Of a stretch of DNA of 13,462 nt, positions 1-6,501 are shown in pieces. Position numbers and translations under genes: made by a program. The notes under the pieces are model-generated. The model saw only the letters and a list, made by a program, of their open reading frames with translations, did no database searches and was not told where the DNA came from. Position 1 is the stretch's first letter; the number at the start of each line of letters is the position of its first letter. The DNA is from Solirubrobacterales bacterium (GTDB taxonomy: Bacteria; Actinomycetota; Thermoleophilia; Solirubrobacterales; Solirubrobacteraceae), in contig PLYX01000136.1 in assembly GCA_003151895.1 (NCBI GenBank), forward strand, positions 1 through 13,462, written 5' to 3'.

Positions 1-28
1 GAAAAGCCCCGCTAACGCGGGGCTTTTC
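1..28 (+). terminator. Rho-independent, probably bidirectional terminator
   Basis: A perfect 12-bp inverted repeat (1-12 with 17-28) encloses a TAAC loop. The stem is GC-rich at its centre and ends in AAAA on the left and TTTT on the right, so it can work on either strand. It most likely ends a gene or tRNA lying to the left of the window and insulates the toxin-antitoxin operon from it. Confidence 0.85.
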
Positions 29-221
29 TATGTGGTCAGTAGCTGGGTTCTCGTCACGCTAAGGGTTCTGACCGAATGTCGCGGGGCGATTTCTATGGGA
101 TCGCTCGGCGCGGGCGCCCGGGAAAACCCCGGCAACGCTCCGTGCCGCACAGCATGAAATACCAGATCCTTCGGATGCTTGCAAGCGCCAATTGACCGCG
201 GCTACGGTGAGGCTCCATCCT

Positions 222-274
222 TGACGTTCTTGCATCGTATGACGACCTGTGGTATTCTAGCGTCATGGCCGTCA
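222..274. promoter_or_regulatory. Possible operator: repeated TGACG/CGTCA half-sites
   Basis: TGACG occurs at 222-226 and 240-244, and its complement CGTCA at 261-265 and 270-274. The inner pair flanks the -10 box and the start codon symmetrically. Antitoxins of this class have DNA-binding domains and often repress their own operon, so this could be the autoregulatory site. That role is inferred from position and repetition only. Confidence 0.3.
230..258 (+). promoter_or_regulatory. Promoter of the toxin-antitoxin operon, likely leaderless
   Basis: A -35-like TTGCAT (230-235) and a -10-like TATTCT (253-258) are separated by 17 bp. A start 6-7 nt after the -10 would fall on the ATG at 265, so the transcript probably has no leader. 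No Shine-Dalgarno sequence precedes the ATG, which fits leaderless translation, common in actinobacteria. A second possible -35 (TTGACG, 221-226) is 26 bp from this -10, too far to pair with it. Confidence 0.6.
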
Positions 275-906
275 AGGACCGTCCTGAGGTTTTCGAGGCG
301 CTAGATCGTGCCGAGGCGGCGCTGCGCGAGGCTACGTCCGACGTGGAGCGCACCAAGGTCATTCTCGAAATGGTCAGGGAGAAGCCGGGCATCACGGTCG
401 CCGAGCTCGCCTCACAGTTTCATCTCTCTGAGGAGGCCGTTATCGCGTTCGTGCAGACGGTGGGTGAGCTTCTCGGAGCAGACCGTAGCCTGAGCGTCGA
501 GGCCGCCCGCCGCGGCGGGCTACTGGCTGCCGCGAGTCAGGCGTGGGAGAACGAGCTCGGGCCGCTGCTGGGCACCGCCGAGGTGCGCGAACTGCTCGGC
601 GTCTCGCGTCAGCGTGTCGACGAGCTGCTGCGCTCCAAGCGGCTGATCGCGCTGTCCGACAGCGCCGGCCACCGCCAGTATCCGGCTTTTCAGTTTCACG
701 ACGGCCAGCCGCTCGGGTCGCTGGTCGCTGCGTTCTGGACGGTAGCCGACGCGGCGATCAGCCCGTGGACCGCCGCTTCGTGGTGCGTCGCACCAGACGA
801 TGACGCGCTCAACGGTCTTTCGCCGGTGGCGTGGGCGCGCGGCGGGCGGGACGACGCGGACCTCGCCCGAGTCGCCCGCCAGGACGCAGCACGACTGGAC
901 CAGTGA
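265..906 (+). CDS. Xre/MbcA-type antitoxin of a RES toxin-antitoxin pair
   Basis: This 213-residue protein is the likely antitoxin of the adjacent RES toxin. Residues about 102-145 (LGTAEVRELLGVSRQRVDEL, then a basic wing) form a helix-turn-helix. Residues about 173-212, with a GLSPVAWARGG-type motif and a terminal helix, resemble the Xre/MbcA/ParS toxin-binding domain that caps the toxin active site. Residues about 28-70 hold a further helical, HTH-like segment (PGITVAELASQFHLSEEAV) absent from short MbcA antitoxins of roughly 110 residues. The ATG at 265 fits the promoter and a leaderless transcript. The stop overlaps the toxin start as GTGA, the usual antitoxin-first order. The family call is firm from domain layout and context; the role of the N-terminal segment is unknown. 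Confidence 0.8.
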   Translation: MAVKDRPEVFEALDRAEAALREATSDVERTKVILEMVREKPGITVAELASQFHLSEEAVIAFVQTVGELLGADRSLSVEAARRGGLLAAASQAWENELGPLLGTAEVRELLGVSRQRVDELLRSKRLIALSDSAGHRQYPAFQFHDGQPLGSLVAAFWTVADAAISPWTAASWCVAPDDDALNGLSPVAWARGGRDDADLARVARQDAARLDQ

Positions 907-1469
907 GCCTGAAGGGCTTCCCGCGGCGAACGCTGCGGGGCGAGCGGACCATCTATCGCATCCACAAGTCAGCACGTGCCTCTTGGTGGTTCTCCTCCGC
1001 GGGCGACGGTCGCTTCGATCCTGTGGGCACTGGTACGGGCGCCTGTTATCTCGCGGAGGGCGCGCTGGGTGCCTGGGTAGAGGTCTTCCGCAGGCGCCAG
1101 CTACTTCCGGAGGTCGAGATCGCGGAGCGGTCGTTGTTGGCCGTCGCATTGAAACGCGACCTGCGCCTTGCCGACATCACCGCCCGCCGGGCGCTGAGCT
1201 TCGGAGTCACTGCGTCACTCGGCGCGGGCGAGCAGTTTGACGAGAGCCAAAGGTTCGCCGTGCATGCCTTGGAAGCCGGGTTCGATGGGGTCCGCTATTT
1301 CGTCCGCCACGACCCCGCCCAGAAGCTCTATGGCGTCGCGCTATTTGCCCAAGCCGGGATCCCTGACCCTGCCGATCGGCAGTGGCCAGCTGTCAGCGGG
1401 GCCATTCCCGATGCTCTCGTTAGGGACGCCGAACGCGTTTTCGGCTATCGCGTGCTACCGACACCCTAA
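903..1469 (+). CDS. RES-domain toxin (NAD+ phosphorylase/glycohydrolase family)
   Basis: This 188-residue protein has the usual length of a RES toxin, a family that kills or arrests cells by degrading NAD+ in the cytosol. It opens with IYRIH (Arg19), followed by WWFSSAGDGRFDP (Arg37), ACYLAE (Tyr49), WVEVF (Glu60) and DESQ (Ser115). These are the likely counterparts of the Arg, Tyr, Glu and Ser residues that line the RES active site. The late GFDGVRYFVRHDP segment is also typical. The GTG at 903 was chosen because it overlaps the antitoxin stop by 4 nt and starts just before the conserved domain; an in-frame ATG at 831 would overlap the antitoxin by 76 nt. No key residue appears lost, so the toxin is probably intact. 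Phosphorylase versus glycohydrolase chemistry cannot be told from sequence. Confidence 0.85.
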   Translation: MSLKGFPRRTLRGERTIYRIHKSARASWWFSSAGDGRFDPVGTGTGACYLAEGALGAWVEVFRRRQLLPEVEIAERSLLAVALKRDLRLADITARRALSFGVTASLGAGEQFDESQRFAVHALEAGFDGVRYFVRHDPAQKLYGVALFAQAGIPDPADRQWPAVSGAIPDALVRDAERVFGYRVLPTP

Positions 1470-1486
1470 GCCGGTCTCAGCCCGGC
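1470..1486 (+). terminator. Weak hairpin just after the RES toxin
   Basis: A 5-bp stem GCCGG/CCGGC with a 7-nt loop follows the toxin stop directly. There is no T-tract, so it is at best a weak or factor-assisted terminator. Confidence 0.2.
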
Positions 1487-1511
1487 ATGACGTGGTGCGA
1501 TCCTCCCGCCG

Positions 1512-1661
1512 CTATGCACCGCTGACCCGATGAGCAGACTCTGCGGTCGTGCTCGTCCACGCCAGTCGCTTGACGGCGCTGTGTAGCTGGTGGGCGTTTA
1601 CGCGGGTGTAACGCTGCGTGGAGTCGAGGTGCTTGTGCCCGAGCAGCTCTTGCCGAGCTGC
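1512..1661 (-). pseudogene. C-terminal remnant of a tyrosine recombinase (phage-type integrase)
   Basis: Read on the minus strand, about 1655 down to 1563 encodes RQELLGHKHLDSTQRYTRV followed by a helix ending near KRLA, then a short tail and a stop at 1512-1514. This is the conserved end of the XerC/XerD/phage integrase catalytic domain: the LLGH motif and the nucleophilic tyrosine of QRYT. Nothing upstream in any minus frame resembles the rest of the catalytic core (first Arg, HxxR box) or the N-terminal SAM-like domain. About 30-50 of the usual 300-plus residues survive, so it cannot be active. The homology stops abruptly near 1655-1661, inside an inverted repeat. It is best read as the scar of an integrated element whose main body was lost or replaced. 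Confidence 0.75.
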
Positions 1662-1714
1662 TATAGGGGCGGACGGTCTTGCGAGACCGCAACCTCCGGC
1701 CGCCCGCCGGGTTG
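1642..1714. repeat. Three consecutive inverted repeats at the integrase breakpoint
   Basis: The repeats are AGCAGCTC/GAGCTGCT (1642-1649 with 1655-1662, 5-nt loop), CGGTCT/AGACCG (1674-1679 with 1684-1689, 4-nt loop) and CAACC/GGTTG (1690-1694 with 1710-1714). The first coincides with the point where integrase homology ends. Together they fill most of the non-coding space before the next gene. They may act as terminators or mark a rearrangement junction. The sequence alone does not decide, and the 5-bp one could be chance. Confidence 0.5.
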
Positions 1715-1758
1715 GCATCCATCAGGGACTCCAATGCGCAAACCGCCATGGGTGGGAG

Positions 1759-3867
1759 ATGACGAGAACGCCTGAACGTCCGGATCACCGCCACCTCCGC
1801 CGCGTCGCGGCCGGGAAGACCCAGCCTCGATATCTCCGCGGGAGATGCATCGCGCGAGCCCAGCTGCCGGCGCTGATGGTCGTGCTCGCCGTCGGCGCAT
1901 CGCTCGCGCCGACGCCGGCCGAGGCCGCGCCTTCGCTTGGCTGGTCGGCGCCCGCGGCGTTCGACTTCGGCAGGACTCCGAGCGCCGTCTCGTGCGCGTC
2001 GGAATCGCTGTGCGTCGCCGTCGACAACAAAGGGCACGCCTTCAGCACATCCGATCCGACCTCCTCCAACCCTTTCTGGAGCGAAGCCGAAATAGACCAC
2101 GGCGAAGCGCTGACCGCGGTCTCGTGTGCGCCGAGCGGCCTGTGCGTCGCGGTCGACGGCCATGGACACGCGTTCGCGAGCCCCGACCCGGGCTCCGGCG
2201 CGTGGTCGGCGACAACGATCCCCAACGGCGGCAAGGCGCTCACCGGCGTGTCGTGCCCGACCGCGTCGCTGTGCGTGGCGGTCGACGAAGAAGGCGACGT
2301 GGCGACGAGCACGAGCCCAGCATCGGGCGCATGGACGCTCGCGAGCAGCCATCCCGGACACCATCTGACGGCGGTGTCGTGCTCCTCGCAGACGCTGTGC
2401 GTGGCTATCGACAGCACCGGCAACGTGCTCTCAAGCGTGAACCCCGCGGGTGGCGCCGCGGCTTGGTCACCGCAGAGGGTCGATCCCGGGGAACTGCTCG
2501 GCGTGTCCTGCTCGGCGGCGGGCCCGTGCGTGGCCGTCGACAGCACCGGCGACGCGCTCGCGAGCATCGACCCCGCCGCTTCGGCGGCGACATGGAGCCT
2601 GACGCCGATCGACGGCGAACGCCTCACCGGCGTCTCCTGCGCATCGTCGGGCCTGTGCGTCGCGGTGGATGGCCGCGGCGAGGCGCTGGCGAGTGACGAT
2701 CCGGCCGCGCCGATCCCGGCCTGGAGCGCATCGAGCGCAGACTCGGCGCCCCTCGCGGGCGTCTCCTGCCTGCCCGGCGGCCTCTGCATGGCAGTCGACA
2801 CGGCCGGGCGCTCGCTCGCAGCGCGGGTTCCGGCGCCGGGGGCCACAACGCTCACACCGACGGAAGTGACCGCCGCGAGCGCGACCCTCGCGGGCGCCGT
2901 CGATCCGAACGACGCGGTGCTCGGCGCGTGCCGGTTCGAATACGGCACCGGCGGGGCGGGCGGGGCCTATAACCAATCGCTGCCGTGCTCGGTGCTGCCC
3001 GCGGCGACGGGCGGCGTCCAGGATGTCTCCGCACAGCTGACGGAACTCTCTCCGAACACCGCCTACCACTACCGGATTCGTGCTTCCAGCCCGCAGGGAG
3101 CCGGGATCGGCGCCGACGAGGCGTTTACGACGGCCACCTCCTCGCAGGTGCCGCTCGTGCACCCCAACCCATCGATCACCGGCACGCCCGCAAGCGGCCA
3201 GACGCTCACATGCCATCCGGGCCTGCCCGCGGGCGCATCGGCGCAGCTGACATACGCGTGGCTGCGGGACCTGATCCCGATCGCGGGGGCCACCGGGTCG
3301 AGCTACGGCGTCAAAGGCCAGGACACCGGCCACCACCTCCAATGCCAGGTCACGGCAACCGACGGCGGTGGCAGCTTCACGGCGAAGAGCGCGTTCGTGA
3401 CGATCCCCGTCGGCGGCGTGCCGGCGTCCGCCGGCGAGACTTCGGTCGGCAAGGCTGCGTTCAGGAGCGGGCAGCTGAGAGTGCCGATCGTCTGCTCCAC
3501 GCAGGCGAGCGGCGGCTGCGAGGTCGTGCTGCGCCTCACGGTCGTCGAGACTCTCAGCGGGGGTCGCATCGTGGCGATCGCGGCGCGATCGAAGCGCAGC
3601 GCCCACAAGAGCGCCGCAGCCGTCCGCCACCGGACGGTCACGCTCGCAAGCGTCCGCGTGCATCTCGCACGGGGAACGCACAGAACGGTCGTCGCCGCCC
3701 TCAACGCGACCGGCAGACGCCTACTCGCCGCCATGCGGCGCTTCACCGCGTACGTGTACGTGAGCGGAACCGTGATCGGCGTGATCGAAGCGCAGCTCGC
3801 CCAGCAGCTCGTCGCACTCAGCTCGTCCCCTCGCGGCGCATCCACCCATGCTGCCCGTCGCCGTTAG
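1759..3867 (+). CDS. Secreted beta-propeller protein with FnIII-like and Ig-like domains
   Basis: This is a 702-residue exported protein from the ATG at 1759. Its N-terminus is basic, with a hydrophobic stretch and an AEA-like cleavage site near residues 35-58. The next in-frame ATG (1876) would remove the basic part of the signal. Residues about 73-361 hold seven copies of a roughly 43-residue repeat, each with SC-x5-C followed by VAVD and an aromatic strand; seven copies suggest a seven-bladed propeller. A fibronectin-III-like domain follows (about 362-463, with CRFEYG and NTAYHYRIRA), then an Ig-like domain (about 465-551) and a C-terminal beta-rich domain with a cysteine pair and a basic tail. 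No catalytic motif is visible; ligand binding is the likely role. It ends 20 nt inside the following GH27 gene, so the two are probably co-expressed. The domain picture is solid, the function unknown, the start only moderately sure. Confidence 0.75.
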   Translation: MTRTPERPDHRHLRRVAAGKTQPRYLRGRCIARAQLPALMVVLAVGASLAPTPAEAAPSLGWSAPAAFDFGRTPSAVSCASESLCVAVDNKGHAFSTSDPTSSNPFWSEAEIDHGEALTAVSCAPSGLCVAVDGHGHAFASPDPGSGAWSATTIPNGGKALTGVSCPTASLCVAVDEEGDVATSTSPASGAWTLASSHPGHHLTAVSCSSQTLCVAIDSTGNVLSSVNPAGGAAAWSPQRVDPGELLGVSCSAAGPCVAVDSTGDALASIDPAASAATWSLTPIDGERLTGVSCASSGLCVAVDGRGEALASDDPAAPIPAWSASSADSAPLAGVSCLPGGLCMAVDTAGRSLAARVPAPGATTLTPTEVTAASATLAGAVDPNDAVLGACRFEYGTGGAGGAYNQSLPCSVLPAATGGVQDVSAQLTELSPNTAYHYRIRASSPQGAGIGADEAFTTATSSQVPLVHPNPSITGTPASGQTLTCHPGLPAGASAQLTYAWLRDLIPIAGATGSSYGVKGQDTGHHLQCQVTATDGGGSFTAKSAFVTIPVGGVPASAGETSVGKAAFRSGQLRVPIVCSTQASGGCEVVLRLTVVETLSGGRIVAIAARSKRSAHKSAAAVRHRTVTLASVRVHLARGTHRTVVAALNATGRRLLAAMRRFTAYVYVSGTVIGVIEAQLAQQLVALSSSPRGASTHAARRR
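1975..2841 (+). repeat. Seven tandem 43-codon repeats (propeller blades)
   Basis: Seven in-frame repeats of about 129 nt each encode LTxVSC-x5-CVAVD followed by a Gly/Ala-rich strand and a W-containing strand. All seven keep the C-x5-C pair, and the blade cores differ little in length. The DNA copies have diverged at many positions, so the array looks like an old, selected protein repeat rather than a recent expansion. Confidence 0.8.
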
Positions 3868-5167
3868 CCGTCCGAGCCGGGCGGCGGGGCTGCTTGTCGT
3901 CGCGCTGGCGCTCGCCACGGGGCAGCCGGCCGCGGCTCGGGCGCAGCGGGCGGACGCACGCCCGCAAGCGCACTTCGCGGGCGCACGCGCGGGCGGGCAC
4001 GCGAGCACGGCGGCGGCGAGCACGCTGGCGGGGACCCCATACATGGGCTGGGACACCTACTTCGCCTTTGGCGGTCGCTACAGCGAGTCGACCGTCCTGC
4101 GGCAGGCGAGCGAGCTCATCTCCCTGGGCCTCCAGCGGCGGGGATACCGTTACGTATGGCTCGACGTCGGCTGGTGGCACGGGACCCGCAACTCGAACGG
4201 CGAAATCACCGTCAACCCCAAGCAGTGGCCCCACGGCCTTGCGTGGCTGACGCGCACCCTGCACGCGGCGGGGCTGCGCGTCGGTCTCTACACCGACGCG
4301 GGACCGAACGGCTGCGGCGGCGGCGGACAGGGCAGCTACGGCCACTACCAGCAGGACGTGAACACGTTTGCGGCGTGGGGCTTCGATGCTGTCAAGGTCG
4401 ACTTCTGCGGCGGCGAGGAATATCACCTCAACCCGGCGACCGCATACTCCGAATTTCACGCGGCGACCGAGGCCAACTCGAGCCACCGGCCAATGCTGCT
4501 GTCGATCTGCGACTACCTGCAGCCCGAACAGTACGGCGAAGGGCGCCCCGCGCTGGATGAATCGGCCTTCACCTCCTATGGATTCGGCCCGAGCGTCGGC
4601 AACAGCTGGCGCACCAACACCGACGTGGGCTTCCCCGGCAACGTGCCGTTCACCGACGTTCTGCGCAACATGGACGCCGACGCCGCAGCGCCGCAGGCGG
4701 CCGGGCCGGGCCACTGGAACGACCCCGACTACCTCGCCCCCGACCAGGGCATGTCCGCCGCCCAGTTTCGCAGCCAGCTCAGCATGTGGGCGATGCTCGC
4801 GGCGCCGCTGATGATCAGCGACGATCTCACCAAGATCAGTGCGGCGAGCCTCGCAGCGGTGCAGAACAGCGAAGTGATCGCCATCGACCAGGACCCCGGC
4901 GGTGTCCAGGGCACGCTGCTGTCATCAACCGCCAACGCACAGGTGTGGGTCAAGCCGCTGATCGACGGCTCCCGCGCGGTGGCGCTGCTCAACCGCGGCG
5001 CAAGCGCCACGCGGATCACGAGCAGCGCGAGCGCCGTCGGTCTGCCGCTGGCCTCTAGCTACTCGCTGCGCAACGTCTGGACGCACACCACACGCTCCAC
5101 CGGCGGCTCGATCAGCGTCGAGGTGCCAGGCGACGGCGCCGTGCTGCTGCGCGTCTCGGCACGCTAA
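3848..5167 (+). CDS. Secreted GH27-family glycoside hydrolase (alpha-galactosidase-like)
   Basis: This 439-residue exported enzyme has a signal peptide (hydrophobic core about residues 12-26, AAARA-type end), a short Ala/Gly-rich linker, a GH27 TIM barrel (about 63-345) and a C-terminal beta-sandwich. The nucleophile is Asp185 in KVDFCGG and the acid/base is Asp259 in SWRTNTD (the RxxxD pattern). Cys156 and Cys187 match the conserved disulfide. The barrel opens with PYMGWDTYFAFG, where classical members have GWNSW. The galactose-binding DDCW motif reads LDVGWW (Asp106 kept, second Asp replaced by Val), and the usual CEW reads CDY. It therefore belongs to a divergent branch, and beta-L-arabinopyranoside or another alpha-glycan are possible substrates besides alpha-galactosides. 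The start overlaps the upstream gene by 20 nt with no clear Shine-Dalgarno, suggesting translational coupling. Confidence 0.85.
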   Translation: MLPVAVSRPSRAAGLLVVALALATGQPAAARAQRADARPQAHFAGARAGGHASTAAASTLAGTPYMGWDTYFAFGGRYSESTVLRQASELISLGLQRRGYRYVWLDVGWWHGTRNSNGEITVNPKQWPHGLAWLTRTLHAAGLRVGLYTDAGPNGCGGGGQGSYGHYQQDVNTFAAWGFDAVKVDFCGGEEYHLNPATAYSEFHAATEANSSHRPMLLSICDYLQPEQYGEGRPALDESAFTSYGFGPSVGNSWRTNTDVGFPGNVPFTDVLRNMDADAAAPQAAGPGHWNDPDYLAPDQGMSAAQFRSQLSMWAMLAAPLMISDDLTKISAASLAAVQNSEVIAIDQDPGGVQGTLLSSTANAQVWVKPLIDGSRAVALLNRGASATRITSSASAVGLPLASSYSLRNVWTHTTRSTGGSISVEVPGDGAVLLRVSAR

Positions 5168-5265
5168 CGCCGGCGCTGCTGGACGATGCGCGACACCAGA
5201 GCATCTTGAGCAGTAGGGGTTGACGGACTGCCGGCACAGCCCCGCTCCGGCCGAGCTTTCCTATT

Positions 5266-6501
5266 GTGAGCAGCGTGCTGACCACCATCGCCGACGGTTT
5301 CAAGGACGCCTTCCTGATGGCGTGGGCCGTGTGGTGGGCGCTGGTGCTCGGCTTTGCGATCTCCGCGATCGTGCAGGCATGGGTCCCCCGCGAGCGGATC
5401 GAGCGGGCGCTCGGTGGCTCAGGCGCCCGACCGGTGGCGGTTGCGACGGGGCTTGGCGCCGCGTCCTCCTCATGCTCCTACGCGGCGATAGCGATTGCAA
5501 AGAGCCTGTTTCAGAAGGGCTCCTCGGCAGCGTCGGCGCTGGCTTTTCAGTTCGCCTCCACCAACCTCGTGATCGAGTTGGGCATCGTCATGTGGGTGCT
5601 GCTCGGCTGGCAGTTCACGCTCGCCGAGTTCGTCGGCGGCCTGATCCTCATCGTGGTGATGAGCGTGCTGCTGCGGCTGTTTGTCTCAAAGCGCCTGGAG
5701 GAGCAGGCCCGCGAGCACGCCCTACAGGCCGACACCGGACATCAGCATCACTCCGCCGCCGGACACATGGGCATCCGGGAGCGGCTCACCTCCGTCTCCG
5801 CATGGTCGGACGTGGCCCACAACTTCCGCAACGACTGGACGATGCTCTACAAGGAGATCGCCCTCGGCTTCCTGCTCGCCGGGTTCGTCGGGCAGCTCGA
5901 CAACAGCTTCTTCAATGCGCTCTTCATCACCGACGCCCCCGCGGGCCTCAGGCTGATCGAGAACGCGATCGTGGGACCGCTGATCGCCGTGTTCAGCTTC
6001 GTCTGCTCGGTGGGGAACATCCCCTTGGCGGCAGTCCTCTGGTCGGGCGGGATCGGCTTCGCGGGGGTGATCTCGTTCATCTTCGCCGACCTGATCGTCG
6101 TGCCGATCGTGTTGATCTACCGCAAGTACTACGGCGTCCCCTTCACGCTGCGCATCGTCGCCCTGATGTTCGTCACCATGGTCCTCGCGGCGCTGCTCGT
6201 GGATGGCCTGTTCAGCGCCGCCGGGCTCATCCCACACGTGCGCCCGACGCGCGCGGACATCTTCAGTCAGGTGAAGGTCGACTACAAGCTGTTCACCAAC
6301 ATCCTCGGCGCCGTCGTCTTCACCGCGCTGTTCGCCCTCACGATGCGTCGCGGCGCCACCGACCCGGTGTGCGGTATGAAGGTCGACAAGGCCAAGGCGA
6401 TCCGCATGGAGGTGGGGGGACAGACCTTCTACTTCTGCGGCGATCATTGCGCCGCCGCCGCCCGCCGCGAGGGGCTTCCCGACAGAGTCGTGACGACATG
6501 A
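5266..6501 (+). CDS. ArsP/DUF318-type permease with C-terminal YHS metal-binding domain
   Basis: This 411-residue inner-membrane protein has about eight hydrophobic segments in two halves (roughly residues 15-140 and 195-358). Each half carries a small cysteine-bearing motif: SSSCSYAA (67-74) and CSVGNIPLA (247-255). This is the layout of the permease family (Pfam PF03773) that includes arsenic/organoarsenical and Cu/Zn exporters. The central loop (about 151-167) is His-rich (H151, H159, H161, H162, H167). Residues about 366-398 form a YHS domain (DPVCGMKVD and FYFCGDHC) with Cys369, Cys391 and Cys395, as in copper-handling proteins. A soft-metal efflux role is likely, with the exact metal unknown. 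The start is uncertain: GTG 5266 or GTG 5275, neither with a good Shine-Dalgarno. Its stop overlaps pgi as ATGA, making it the first gene of a three-gene operon. Confidence 0.8.
   Translation: MSSVLTTIADGFKDAFLMAWAVWWALVLGFAISAIVQAWVPRERIERALGGSGARPVAVATGLGAASSSCSYAAIAIAKSLFQKGSSAASALAFQFASTNLVIELGIVMWVLLGWQFTLAEFVGGLILIVVMSVLLRLFVSKRLEEQAREHALQADTGHQHHSAAGHMGIRERLTSVSAWSDVAHNFRNDWTMLYKEIALGFLLAGFVGQLDNSFFNALFITDAPAGLRLIENAIVGPLIAVFSFVCSVGNIPLAAVLWSGGIGFAGVISFIFADLIVVPIVLIYRKYYGVPFTLRIVALMFVTMVLAALLVDGLFSAAGLIPHVRPTRADIFSQVKVDYKLFTNILGAVVFTALFALTMRRGATDPVCGMKVDKAKAIRMEVGGQTFYFCGDHCAAAARREGLPDRVVTT

Noticed and set aside
29..110. Possible tRNA fragment or attachment site, suggested by GGTTC-like pieces after the terminator
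   Set aside because: No cloverleaf can be drawn and no matching direct repeat was seen elsewhere in the window.
221..258. TTGACG (221-226) as the -35 for the toxin-antitoxin promoter
   Set aside because: Its spacing to TATTCT is 26 bp. TTGCAT at 230 gives the normal 17 bp.
1975..2841. Regular repeats considered as a CRISPR array or tandem DNA repeat
   Set aside because: The periodicity is at the protein level (about 43 codons with C-x5-C). DNA copies are diverged and there are no short identical repeats with unique spacers.
2467..3681. 404-codon minus-strand frame across the propeller gene
   Set aside because: It is Arg-rich antisense of the repeat-bearing gene, with no recognisable domain and no ribosome binding site.
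5220..5267. TTGACG (5220-5225) with TATTGT (5262-5267) as a permease promoter
   Set aside because: The spacing is 36 bp and the second box overlaps the GTG start, so they cannot form one promoter. No suitable -10 lies 16-18 bp from TTGACG.
5220..6497. Upstream extension of the pgi frame giving a 975-residue protein
   Set aside because: The first 426 codons lie inside the permease gene in another frame and encode Arg/Gly-rich text without motifs. Pgi homology and length start at 6498.
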